The notes under the pieces: generated by a model
Database searches by the model: none
The model's input: only the letters and a program-made list of their open reading frames with translations
Told to the model about the DNA's origin: nothing
Made by a program: the position numbers and the translations under genes
NCBI RefSeq assembly: GCF_003286415.2
Contig: NZ_CP043450.1
Span: 7,130,001-7,194,000 of the forward strand
Origin: Mucilaginibacter rubeus
Lineage (GTDB): Bacteria; Bacteroidota; Bacteroidia; Sphingobacteriales; Sphingobacteriaceae
Direction: 5' to 3'
DNA length: 64,000 nucleotides
Part shown: positions 52,990 to 60,918 of the stretch, piece after piece
Layout: each line of letters starts with the position of its first letter
Numbering within the stretch: the stretch's first letter is position 1

Positions 52990-54066
52990 ATGAATAACAA
53001 TAAATTAAAGCTATTTTTTGCCGCCCTTGCCTTAACGGCTTTGGCTTACAGCTGTAAACACAAATCTGATAGCGCGGCTACAGACTACACCATAAGTCCC
53101 GATGCGGGCGCAAACTACAAAGCAGGAGATAAGATTGATATTAAGGTCCATGCTCCTGAAGGCAGCAAAGTTGATTCGGTAGTTTACCTGCTCGATTCGG
53201 CAAAGATTGCTTCCAGTAAAGATACTTCAGGTATCAGTCTCAAGACCGATACCATTGGCTTAGGCATCAGGATGATCACGGCCAAAGTTTATGAAGCCGG
53301 TAAAAGTAACGAGGTAACAACCAATATCCTGTTGCTTGCGGCTAAAGCACCCGCCAGGTATACTTACAAAGTAGAGAAGGTTTTCCCGCATGATACAGCT
53401 GCTTACACCGAAGGCCTGCAATATGTAGATGGCATTCTATATGAAAGCATTGGGGATTACGAACATTCGGCAATTCGTAAAGTAGATTTAAACACGGGTA
53501 AAGTTTTACAGGAAACCAAACTTGATAAAAAATACTTTGGCGAAGGTATCGCGGTTGTTGGTGATAAAGTAGTGCAGCTTACTTACAAAGAAAAAGTGGG
53601 TTTTGTTTATGATAAAAACACGCTGAAACTACTCAATAACTTTACCAACAATGTTGGCCCTGAAGGTTGGGGAATGTGCTTTGACGGTAATAAACTGTAT
53701 ATGGACGATAGCACCAATCGCCTTTGGTTCCTGGATAAAAACAGCTATCGCCCAATTGGCCACGTCGACGTATGCGATGATAAGCAACAGATAGATTCTA
53801 TCAACGAGTTGGAATACATCAATGGAAAGATATACGCTAACGTTTATCAAACCGACAGTATACTGGTGATCAATCCTAAAACCGGCGCTGTGGAGCAAAT
53901 TGTGGATATGAAAGAGATCTATCCGGTAGCCAGCCGTCCGCAGGACAGGGATTGGAACAACAATGTATTAAATGGCATAGCCTGGGATGCAAAAGGTCAG
54001 CGCCTGTTTGTAACCGGAAAAAGATGGCCGCACCTGTACCAGGTTAAATTTGTACCGGTTCCGTAA
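52990..54066 (+). CDS. Glutaminyl-peptide cyclotransferase-like lipoprotein
   Basis: This 358-residue lipoprotein (Cys22 in LAYSC) has an N-terminal Ig-like segment (about 30-115) and a C-terminal five-bladed propeller (about 125-358) of the plant-type glutaminyl cyclase family: EKVFPHDTAAYTEGLQYVDG, INELEYINGKIYANVYQTDS and NGIAWDAKGQRLFVTGKRWP. It would convert N-terminal Gln to pyroglutamate on exported proteins. The ATG at 52990 is preferred over the overlapping 52966 start because it gives a proper signal sequence. The TAA stop touches a dispersed repeat. Confidence 0.87.
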   Translation: MNNNKLKLFFAALALTALAYSCKHKSDSAATDYTISPDAGANYKAGDKIDIKVHAPEGSKVDSVVYLLDSAKIASSKDTSGISLKTDTIGLGIRMITAKVYEAGKSNEVTTNILLLAAKAPARYTYKVEKVFPHDTAAYTEGLQYVDGILYESIGDYEHSAIRKVDLNTGKVLQETKLDKKYFGEGIAVVGDKVVQLTYKEKVGFVYDKNTLKLLNNFTNNVGPEGWGMCFDGNKLYMDDSTNRLWFLDKNSYRPIGHVDVCDDKQQIDSINELEYINGKIYANVYQTDSILVINPKTGAVEQIVDMKEIYPVASRPQDRDWNNNVLNGIAWDAKGQRLFVTGKRWPHLYQVKFVPVP

Positions 54067-54090
54067 GCCCCTAACCCCTAAAGGGGAATT
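54065..54090. repeat. Palindromic C4TAAC4/G4 element, copy 3
   Basis: AAGCCCCTAACCCCTAAAGG followed by GGAATT starts within the TAA stop of the cyclotransferase-like gene. It is a shorter-arm variant of the elements at 5839 and 32836. Confidence 0.7.
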
Positions 54091-54116
54091 ACAGGTTGAA
54101 AGAATTTTAATAATAC

Positions 54117-54143
54117 AAAACGCCTGGATTTTCCGGGCGTTTT
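54117..54143. terminator. Bidirectional terminator
   Basis: AAAACGCCTGG pairs with CCGGGCGTTTT (one G-U pair) around a 5-nt loop, between the convergent cyclotransferase-like gene and transposase gene. Confidence 0.75.
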
Positions 54144-54147
54144 ATGG

Positions 54148-54582
54148 TTAATTATTGACATATTGCCAGCCATACCTGGTCATAAACTCTTCAACCTCTT
54201 CATTAAATGATTTCTTTTGATGGTGATTTTCCTGGTTGTTAATATAGCTAATGACAGTTGATACTTGTGATTCACTTACCGATACCGTAAAGTAGTCGTC
54301 CTGCCAACTGAATTGCTTACCAATTAACTTCGTCTTGTTGATCCAAAGAGAGGATTCGCCTTTAATTAGCTGACTTACTTTGGCAATATTTTGATCTTTC
54401 CCTAAAGAAATCAGGCAGTGAATATGATCCGTGTGGCCATTGATAGCCTGTAAGAATATTCCTTTCGCTTTGCAGTTTTCCATGATGTGTTTGTGTATCT
54501 GATATCTTACATTTTGCACAAGCAGTGGCTGCCTGTCTTTTGTAGCGAAAACTAAATGAATCCAGATTTTTACAAATGACAT
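54148..54582 (-). mobile_element. REP-associated Y1 (IS200-like HUH) transposase, RAYT
   Basis: From the ATG at 54582 the protein has 144 residues and all Y1-transposase features: VKIWIHLVFATKDRQPLL at the N-terminus, the HUH pair His53/His55 in GHTDHIHCLISLG, and a candidate nucleophile Tyr113 in VISYINNQENHH. It makes single-strand nicks at hairpin substrates. The upstream longer reading (to 54672) runs into repeat DNA and is rejected. Three copies of a 20-bp palindrome lie on its 5' side, the arrangement expected for a domesticated REP/RAYT unit. No IS200-style left and right ends enclose it. Confidence 0.88.
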
Positions 54583-54615
54583 GGTTTGTGGTTTTGTTCT
54601 AAAGGTATAGCTTAT

Positions 54616-55010
54616 TTGGGCTAAAGCCACCTGTTTTAGTTGATTTTGTCCGTTGGTTAAAACCAACGGCAATGAAAGGAAAGTTAGGTTTTCTTGTCCT
54701 AAAGGTATGGCTTATTTTGGCTAAAGCCAGGCTATCACGGCTAACGAATCCGTTGGTTAAAACCAACGGCAATGAAAGGAAAGAGTTTAGATTTTCTTAC
54801 CCTAACGGAACAGTTATTTTGGTTAGAGTTAGTTTGTCAATTATGATTCTGTTCAACTGAACCAATGGTGACGAAAAGAATTTGAGATTTGTTTTTAAAT
54901 GGGTGAACAGAACATGCTTTGTTTTGGCGTTTTTTCCATAGGTGAGCAATTCATTGCCGTTGGTTTTAACCAACGGAACAAAGAGTGAAATTAGAGTCGG
55001 CTTTAGCCGA
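54616..55010. repeat. REP array of the RAYT gene
   Basis: CCGTTGGTTAAAACCAACGG occurs at 54650-54669 and 54750-54769, exactly 100 bp apart. Its inverse CCGTTGGTTTTAACCAACGG is at 54957-54976. Each copy has CAATGAAAGGAAAG after it and a second small palindrome, GGCTAAAGCC, at 54619-54628, about 54719 and 54998 (GGCTTTAGCC). Two copies are direct and one inverted. The rest of the 54583-55050 gap is AT-rich filler. Confidence 0.88.
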
Positions 55011-55051
55011 AACCGCCGGAAAAGTTTCTGCTATAAATTAAGACTCTTTTA

Positions 55052-55096
55052 AAAACAAGCAACGCCCGAAAGATCCGGGCGTTGCTTGTTTTTAAA
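55052..55096 (-). terminator. Terminator of pgi
   Basis: AAAAACAAGCAACGCCCG pairs with CGGGCGTTGCTTGTTTTT around a short loop, 20 nt past the pgi stop. Confidence 0.85.
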
Positions 55097-55115
55097 CTTA
55101 TCCTTAGAGGAGGGG

Positions 55116-56762
55116 CTACCTCCAGGCTTTATATTGATTAATCAAACCATTGGTTGATGAATCATGGCTGCTAATCTGGGCATCATCTTTCAACTCAGGA
55201 AGGATCTTGCCGGCAAGTTGTTTACCAAGCTCAACACCCCATTGGTCAAAGCTGTAAATGTTCCAGATAATACCCTGGGTGAAGATTTTGTGCTCATATG
55301 CAGCTATCAGCGCACCTAAAGTATATGGAGTGATCTTTTTAATCAGGAATGAGTTTGTTGGACGATTGCCTTCAAATACTTTGAACGGAGCAATTTTAGC
55401 AATTTCCTCTTCAGATTTTCCGGCTGCTTTAAGCTCTTCAATAACTACTTCTTCGGTTTTACCGTTCATTAAAGCTTCGGTTTGAGCGAAGAAGTTTGAA
55501 AGCAGCATGTTGTGGTGCTCGCCAAGCGGGTTGTGTGATTGTGCCGGAGCAATAAAGTCGGCAGGGATCAGTTTAGTACCCTGGTGAATTAACTGATAAA
55601 ACGCGTGCTGACCGTTTGTACCGGGCTCACCCCAAATGATCGGGCCGGTTGAGTAATCAACATCTTTACCGTTGCGATCAACATGTTTACCGTTGCTTTC
55701 CATATCACCCTGTTGGAAATACGCAGAGAAACGGTGCAGATATTGATCATAAGGCAAAATTACATTGGTTTCTGCCTCAAAGAAATTGTTATACCAGATG
55801 CCTATCAAACCCATAATAACCGGTATGTTCTGATCAAATTCGGCAGATTTGAAGTGATTATCTGTAGCGTGTGCACCTGCAAGTAGGTCGGCAAAGTTTT
55901 CGAAACCAATGCTCAGGGCAATTGACAAACCGATGGCACTCCATAAAGAGTAACGACCGCCTACCCAATCCCAAAACTCAAACATGTTTTTGGTGTCGAT
56001 ACCAAATTTTTCAACCGCTGCCGCGTTGGTTGAAAGTGCCGCGAAGTGTTTAGCCACATCAGCCTCGGTAGCGCCACTGGCCAGGAACCAGTCGCGTGCG
56101 CTATGGGCGTTGCCCATAGTTTCCTGGGTAGTAAAAGTTTTTGAAGCCACCAGGAATAAAGTGGTTTCAGGATCAACCGCTTTCAGGGTTTCAACTATAT
56201 GAGTACCATCCACGTTGCTTACAAAGTGAAGGTTCAAATGATTTTTGTATGCTTTTAATGCCTCGGTAACCATTACCGGACCCAGGTCAGAACCACCGAT
56301 ACCAATGTTAACAACGTCGGTAATGGCTTTGCCGGTGTAGCCTTTCCACTCGCCTGAAATGATGGCTTCGCTGAAAGATTTCATTTGGTCAAGCACTTTA
56401 TTTACATCAGGCATAACATCTTTGCCATCAACATAAATTGGCGTGTTGCTGCGGTTACGTAATGCGATGTGCAGTACCGGTCGGCCTTCAGTAACGTTGA
56501 TTTTTTCGCCCGAATACATGGCATCTATCGCCTCTTTTAATGAACACTCTTTGGCCAACTGTATCAATAAGGCGATGGTTTCATCGTCGATACGGTTCTT
56601 TGAGTAATCCAGTAATATATCCTCAAACTGAATCGAGAATTTATTAAAGCGCTGGTCATCAGCGTCAAACATTTCCTTCAGGCTTTTAGCTACAATATCA
56701 ATGTAATGATCTGTTAAATATTTGTAGGCCTGGGTTGTTGTAAAATCGGTAGTTGGCAGCAT
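55116..56762 (-). CDS. pgi: Glucose-6-phosphate isomerase
   Basis: Pgi interconverts glucose 6-phosphate and fructose 6-phosphate. From the ATG at 56762 it has 548 residues and carries GIGGSDLGPVMVTEALKAY near residue 150, DWVGGRYSLWSAIGLSIAL near 270 and the catalytic Glu/His region with GEPGTNGQHAFYQLIHQG. The upstream in-frame ATG at 56783 overlaps the -7 box, so the shorter form is preferred. A strong terminator follows. Confidence 0.95.
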   Translation of the reverse strand: MLPTTDFTTTQAYKYLTDHYIDIVAKSLKEMFDADDQRFNKFSIQFEDILLDYSKNRIDDETIALLIQLAKECSLKEAIDAMYSGEKINVTEGRPVLHIALRNRSNTPIYVDGKDVMPDVNKVLDQMKSFSEAIISGEWKGYTGKAITDVVNIGIGGSDLGPVMVTEALKAYKNHLNLHFVSNVDGTHIVETLKAVDPETTLFLVASKTFTTQETMGNAHSARDWFLASGATEADVAKHFAALSTNAAAVEKFGIDTKNMFEFWDWVGGRYSLWSAIGLSIALSIGFENFADLLAGAHATDNHFKSAEFDQNIPVIMGLIGIWYNNFFEAETNVILPYDQYLHRFSAYFQQGDMESNGKHVDRNGKDVDYSTGPIIWGEPGTNGQHAFYQLIHQGTKLIPADFIAPAQSHNPLGEHHNMLLSNFFAQTEALMNGKTEEVVIEELKAAGKSEEEIAKIAPFKVFEGNRPTNSFLIKKITPYTLGALIAAYEHKIFTQGIIWNIYSFDQWGVELGKQLAGKILPELKDDAQISSHDSSTNGLINQYKAWR

Positions 56763-56780
56763 AATTGTTTTGTTTTTTGA

Positions 56781-56788
56781 CAAAAGTA
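56781..56788 (-). promoter_or_regulatory. -7 box TACTTTTG for pgi
   Basis: This is an exact TAnnTTTG match 18 nt before the ATG at 56762. It fixes the pgi start downstream of it. Confidence 0.6.
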
Positions 56789-57015
56789 AAAAGTTAATTG
56801 TAAGGTGGTTATTAAATAAAATAATTGTCTGTCTTAGTGTTGTTTAAACACGGCTGGGATAGTGTTTAGTTTACACCGAAAAATTATGAGAATTACAAAG
56901 GAATTACAAATATATTTTGAAGTTTAAAATTTTTATTTAATATATTTGTGTCGATGGTAATCAAATGAGGTATTTATCATCATTTTGTAAATTTACTTTA
57001 AAAGCACGTATTACT

Positions 57016-57453
57016 ATGTTTGAGAAACTGTTTTTGCTTGTAAAAGATAACGCCGGGACGGCCGTTATCAACAACCCGGTGATCCCTGCTAAACATCACG
57101 ATGCAGTGATTAATGAAGCTTCAAGTTCTATCATTGAAGTATTAAAAGGCCAGCTTGAAAGCGGCAAGGCTAAGGAACTTATAAAGTACTTTCAGTTTTC
57201 GGGTAGTTACAACAATTCATTAGTATCGAGCATTACCAATAGTTTTGCTAACAAGCTTAACAATTTTTATGGCATTGATCCTGCACATGCTTTAGCTGCT
57301 GCAAAGGCTTTAATCCCAACTGTGATGAACGAGTTGGTTAAAGAAACCAAAAGCGGCGAAGCCAAAGAATTTGCATTGGGCACTATGCTTACTAAGCTGA
57401 ACGGTAACCGTACCGATCTGAACCCACTTGTGAAAGACCTGATGGTTGCTTAA
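57016..57453 (+). CDS. Small helical cytoplasmic protein, DUF937-like
   Basis: From the ATG at 57016 (MFEKLFLLVKDN) the protein has 145 residues and no signal peptide. It is predicted mostly helical, with Ala/Asn-rich stretches (NNPVIPAKHHDAVINEASSS) and a C-terminal Met/Leu-rich helix. The pattern recalls DUF937/YidB-like proteins, but I am not certain of the family. A 17-residue in-frame extension upstream is unlikely to be translated. It lies alone between pgi and prfB. Confidence 0.7.
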   Translation: MFEKLFLLVKDNAGTAVINNPVIPAKHHDAVINEASSSIIEVLKGQLESGKAKELIKYFQFSGSYNNSLVSSITNSFANKLNNFYGIDPAHALAAAKALIPTVMNELVKETKSGEAKEFALGTMLTKLNGNRTDLNPLVKDLMVA

Positions 57454-57480
57454 TATACTATTACATCTGCCTAATGAATG

Positions 57481-57516
57481 GGCCTGCTGATTGCTTAACA
57501 ATTTGCAGGCCTTTTT
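57481..57516 (+). terminator. Terminator before prfB
   Basis: GGCCTGC pairs with GCAGGCC and is followed by TTTTTATTT. Confidence 0.7.
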
Positions 57517-57541
57517 ATTTATAGCAATTTTTCAAATTACA

Positions 57542-57549
57542 TATATTTG
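57542..57549 (+). promoter_or_regulatory. -7 box TATATTTG for prfB, 4 nt before the start codon
   Basis: This exact TAnnTTTG match ends 4 nt before the ATG at 57554, which predicts a leaderless prfB mRNA. Confidence 0.65.
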
Positions 57550-57553
57550 CCGT

Positions 57554-58646
57554 ATGACTAAAGAACAAGTTCAGGATTTAAGGGATAGAGTAACTTCCCT
57601 GAGGAGGCATCTTTGACATTGATAAGAAGCTGGAACTATTACAAGAAGAACAGGAAATAACCATCGGTCCGCATTTCTGGGACCATCCTAAAGAAGCCGA
57701 AAAGGTACTCGCATCCATCAAGGTAAAAAAAGTATGGACAGATGCTTTTCAGAAAGTAGTAGCTGTTGTTGATGACGCCGGCGTACTTTTTGAATTTTAT
57801 CAGGGAGGCGATGCTACCGAAGCCGAAATGCAGGAGCAATATAATGCAGCTATAAAAGCGGTTGAGGAGCTTGAATTTAAAAACATGCTCTCGGCCGAAG
57901 AGGATCAGCTTAACGCGGTGTTACAGATCACGGCCGGTGCCGGCGGTACCGAAAGCTGCGACTGGGCCGGTATGCTCATGCGTATGTACATTATGTGGGG
58001 CGAGAAGAACGGCTATAAAGTAACCGAACAGGATTACCAGGAAGGTGACGTAGCCGGCGTAAAAACCGTTACCCTGCAGCTGGAAGGCGAGTTTGCCTAC
58101 GGTTATCTGAAAGGTGAAAACGGTGTACACCGTTTAGTGCGTGTATCTCCGTTTGATGCTAACGCTAAACGCCACACTTCATTTGCTTCGGTATACGTTT
58201 ATCCTTTGGTTGATGATACCATCGAAATTGAAATAAACCCTGCCGATATCGAGTTTGAAACTTTCCGCTCGGGCGGTGCGGGTGGCCAGAACGTAAACAA
58301 GGTAGAAACCGCCGTTCGTTTGTATCACAAGCCATCGGGTATTATTATTAAGAACCAGGAGTCGCGCTCGCAATTACAGAATAAGGATAATGCTATCCGC
58401 TTGCTGAAGTCTCAGTTATATGAAATTGAGATGCGCAAACGTATGGAGCTGACCAACGCCATTGAAGGTAATAAAAAGAAAATTGAATGGGGCTCACAGA
58501 TCCGCAACTATGTTTTACATCCGTACAAACTGGTTAAAGACCTGCGTACCGATCACGAAACCTCAAATGCCGCTGCAGTACTTGACGGCGATCTTGATGA
58601 CTTCCTGAAAGCCTACCTCATGGAATTTGGCGGACCGAAGAGTTAA
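57554..58646 (+). CDS. prfB: Peptide chain release factor 2 (programmed +1 frameshift)
   Basis: RF2 terminates translation at UGA and UAA. The reading starts at 57554 (MTKEQVQDLRDRVTSLRRHL, 20 codons), meets TGA at 57614-57616, and continues in the +1 frame from 57615 (DIDKKLELLQEEQ...) to the stop at 58646, giving 363 residues. The SPF stop-codon-recognition tripeptide lies in VRVSPFDANAKRH and the catalytic GGQ in SGGAGGQNVNK. Translating without the shift gives only a 20-residue peptide, so a single-frame annotation would miss the N-terminus. RF2 autoregulates its level through this in-frame UGA. Confidence 0.95.
57601..57617 (+). promoter_or_regulatory. Programmed +1 frameshift site of prfB
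   Basis: GAGGAGGCATCTTTGAC has an internal Shine-Dalgarno-like AGGAGG (57602-57607) ahead of the slippery CTT-TGA-C. It is the same layout as the classical prfB site, where the ribosome slips from CUU to UUU. Confidence 0.93.
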
Positions 58647-58671
58647 AAGGAAAAGGTTAATATTATAAAGC

Positions 58672-58751
58672 GTCATTGCGAGGAGCGAAGCAATCCCCGA
58701 TAAGCAGGTCTGCCCTGTAAAGTATGGAATTGCTTCGTTCCTCGCAATGAC
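58672..58751. repeat. GTCATTGCGAG palindromic element, copy E
   Basis: This 80-bp copy has GGAGCGAAGCAATCCCC and GGAATTGCTTCGTTCC inner arms and the standard outer arms. Confidence 0.85.
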
Positions 58752-58771
58752 GTTGTTAGTTTAGACATTAT

Positions 58772-58808
58772 AAAACGGAGTTATCAGAAATGATACTCCG
58801 TTTTTTGT
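58772..58808 (+). terminator. Terminator downstream of prfB
   Basis: AAAACGGAGT-TATCA pairs with TGATA-CTCCGTTTT around GAAA and is followed by TTGTTTT. Confidence 0.8.
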
Positions 58809-58859
58809 TTTAGGCAGATTAATTGTATTTTGGACAGATCCAATTTGCCTTTAATAAAT

Positions 58860-59774
58860 ATGAAAACCATTTTATCAGCCTTTGCATTGACAGCCATAAC
58901 TTTTGCTTCCTTCGCGCAGGAAAAACCGATGCCGCTTTATCCAAAGGGCGTTCCCAATTCAAAAAAAGCTCCGGCAACTTATGTCGAAAAAACTGACGAC
59001 AGAAGCTGGATCTCGATGGTGACGGAACCAACACTTACGCCCTACCTGCCAGAAAAAGGTAAGGCAAACGGCGCTGCTATTGTTGTTTGCCCGGGTGGTG
59101 GTTATTCCGGACTGGCTTCTGATCACGAAGGCAAGGCGATAGCACGGGCATTTGCGGAAATTGGCGTAACGGCTTTTGTGTTAAAATACCGTTTACCAAG
59201 CGATGATATCATGGCTGATAAATCTATCGGTCCGCTGCAGGACGCGCAAATGGCTATTTATACTGTGCGCAAAAACGCGACAGAGTGGAATATCAACCCA
59301 TCAAAAATAGGTATCATCGGTTTCTCAGCAGGCGGACACCTGGCGTCGACTGAAGGAACCCATTTTGATAAACCGGTTATTGAAGATAAAGAGAACATCA
59401 GCGTACGTCCTGATTTTATGATGCTGATCTATCCTGTAATTTCTTTTGGCGAATATGCCCACGTTGGCTCAAGGGAAAACCTGATAGGTAAAAGCCCATC
59501 GGCAGCGCAGCTTGAGCTGTACTCGAACGAGAAACAGGTAACGGCTAATACCCCACCTACATTTTTGGTGCACGCAGAAGATGATACCGTAGTGCCGGTA
59601 CAAAACAGCCTGTTATTTTATGACGCCCTGTTAAAAAACAAAGTGAAAGCCGAAATGCACCTTTTTCAGGAAGGTGGCCACGGTTTTGGAATGAACAATT
59701 CTAAAAACAAAGGCAAGTGGTTTGAATGGGCTGCCTCATGGCTGGAAGAGAATGGCTTTTTAGGCGGAAAATAA
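58860..59774 (+). CDS. Exported alpha/beta hydrolase (acetyl-xylan esterase/BD-FAE-like)
   Basis: From the ATG at 58860 (in-frame codons upstream lack a signal sequence) the protein has 304 residues with a signal peptide ending SFAQ. The fold motifs are VVCPGGGYSGLASDHEG (oxyanion hole region), the nucleophile Ser in IIGFSAGGHLAS, Asp in HAEDDTVVPVQ and His in EGGHGFGM. Such enzymes deacetylate or de-esterify plant or microbial polysaccharides in the periplasm. No carbohydrate operon surrounds it. Confidence 0.88.
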   Translation: MKTILSAFALTAITFASFAQEKPMPLYPKGVPNSKKAPATYVEKTDDRSWISMVTEPTLTPYLPEKGKANGAAIVVCPGGGYSGLASDHEGKAIARAFAEIGVTAFVLKYRLPSDDIMADKSIGPLQDAQMAIYTVRKNATEWNINPSKIGIIGFSAGGHLASTEGTHFDKPVIEDKENISVRPDFMMLIYPVISFGEYAHVGSRENLIGKSPSAAQLELYSNEKQVTANTPPTFLVHAEDDTVVPVQNSLLFYDALLKNKVKAEMHLFQEGGHGFGMNNSKNKGKWFEWAASWLEENGFLGGK

Positions 59775-59882
59775 TTGAGGGTAAGTAATTTTCTTCTGCT
59801 GTGAAAACAGTAGGCTGATTTTATTGTTGAGGTAAACAGTCTTTTTTTAAAAAGTACGAAGTTCGACCTTAATGATCATTTT

Positions 59883-60311
59883 ATGTTGAAAAGAATACTG
59901 TTAGCAGTGTTACTCATTGCTGGTGCCTGCTTTAATGTTATTGCCCAGTCCATCAAGTTCAAAAACGTATCTAACCAGGATCTTACCTACGTTTTAAATA
60001 ACCTGCAAAAGCGTTATGTATATACCGATCATAAAACGCTGAGCATTGCGGTATATCTCGTAGCCGATCAGCAGGGTGATGTTGATGCTCCGGCAGATTG
60101 CAAAACGCCCGGTTCTATCTACATAGCGGTGTCTGAGGTTAAGCCCCAGCCCGAGCAATATGTTTATAAACTGAACGCGGTGTGCGATCCCAAGTTCGTC
60201 AACTGGATCAAATCAAAAAAGATGTACAAGATTGCTTTTAGCTATGGAGCAGCAGTGAAAAGAAAGACAGCGACTATTGGAATAACGCTGAAGAAGCTGG
60301 TGGTGGAATAA
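59883..60311 (+). CDS. Small exported protein, unknown function
   Basis: This 142-residue protein has a signal peptide (about 1-21, cut after VIAQ). The mature domain is beta-rich with two Cys (APADCKTPGS, LNAVCDPKF) likely to form a disulfide bond. No motif of a known family is seen. It is monocistronic and follows the hydrolase by 108 nt. Confidence 0.7.
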   Translation: MLKRILLAVLLIAGACFNVIAQSIKFKNVSNQDLTYVLNNLQKRYVYTDHKTLSIAVYLVADQQGDVDAPADCKTPGSIYIAVSEVKPQPEQYVYKLNAVCDPKFVNWIKSKKMYKIAFSYGAAVKRKTATIGITLKKLVVE

Positions 60312-60322
60312 ACAAAAAAGGC

Positions 60323-60415
60323 GTCATTGCGAGGTACGAAGCAATCCCCGACTTTACAGGGCGAATATGCTTAGCTGCTCTGCTCATTGGGGATTGCTTC
60401 GTTCCTCGCGATGAC
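60323..60415. repeat. GTCATTGCGAG palindromic element, copy F
   Basis: This 93-bp copy has GGTACGAAGCAATCCCC and GGGGATTGCTTCGTTCC inner arms; the last outer arm reads CTCGCGATGAC, one base off. Confidence 0.85.
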
Positions 60416-60453
60416 GTGGTGAAAAGTATTGGTCCTTTAACTCCAATTGCGAA

Positions 60454-60831
60454 TTAACTAATATCCATTATCCCGATAATCTTATCCTCGTTAAAAGTAA
60501 AAATTGAATGCCCTTTCAGGTTCATCTCATCACCTTTCTTTAAGCCGTTCGGCAGGTCGATGGCTATAATGGCGTTGTAATCAATTTCTATTTCGGTTTT
60601 GTTGCCGGTATGCTTAAATGACCGGATAATTTGCTCGCGGCGCTCAAAAAGTCTTGCAGCCTGTTCAGCCTGGTTCCTGAACGCTTCAATACCATTAAGC
60701 TCCATGTTTACATCGCCGTTTGATACGTTTTCAAACTTTACAGTTGGGGCAAGATCTTTAAGCATGCCTTCAACATCAAAATTGTTATAGGCCTTTACAT
60801 AATTGCTGATGATAAGTTCACGTTGTTGCAT
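60454..60831 (-). CDS. SnoaL/NTF2-like protein
   Basis: This 125-residue cone-fold protein matches the pattern of SnoaL-like NTF2 proteins: LIISNYVKAYNNFDVEGMLKDL at the start, the central EAFRNQAEQAARLFERREQ helix and the final GHSIFTFNEDKIIGIMD strands. Family members are small enzymes or ligand-binding proteins; the role here is unknown. Confidence 0.8.
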   Translation of the reverse strand: MQQRELIISNYVKAYNNFDVEGMLKDLAPTVKFENVSNGDVNMELNGIEAFRNQAEQAARLFERREQIIRSFKHTGNKTEIEIDYNAIIAIDLPNGLKKGDEMNLKGHSIFTFNEDKIIGIMDIS

Positions 60832-60864
60832 GAACTAAAGGTAATGATTGCCGGGTATATTTAA

Positions 60865-60895
60865 GATTTATGAAGTTTTTAAAACTTCGTAAATC
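60865..60895. repeat. GATTTATGAAGTTTT palindrome
   Basis: GATTTATGAAGTTTT pairs with AAAACTTCGTAAATC around a single base. It is similar in design to the hairpin at 19705-19740. Confidence 0.6.
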
Positions 60896-60918
60896 TGATG
60901 CAAGTGTAAGCGAATATA

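Noticed and set aside
54672..54860. 62-residue plus-strand ORF in the REP array.
   Set aside because: It runs through two copies of the repeat and encodes no coherent domain.
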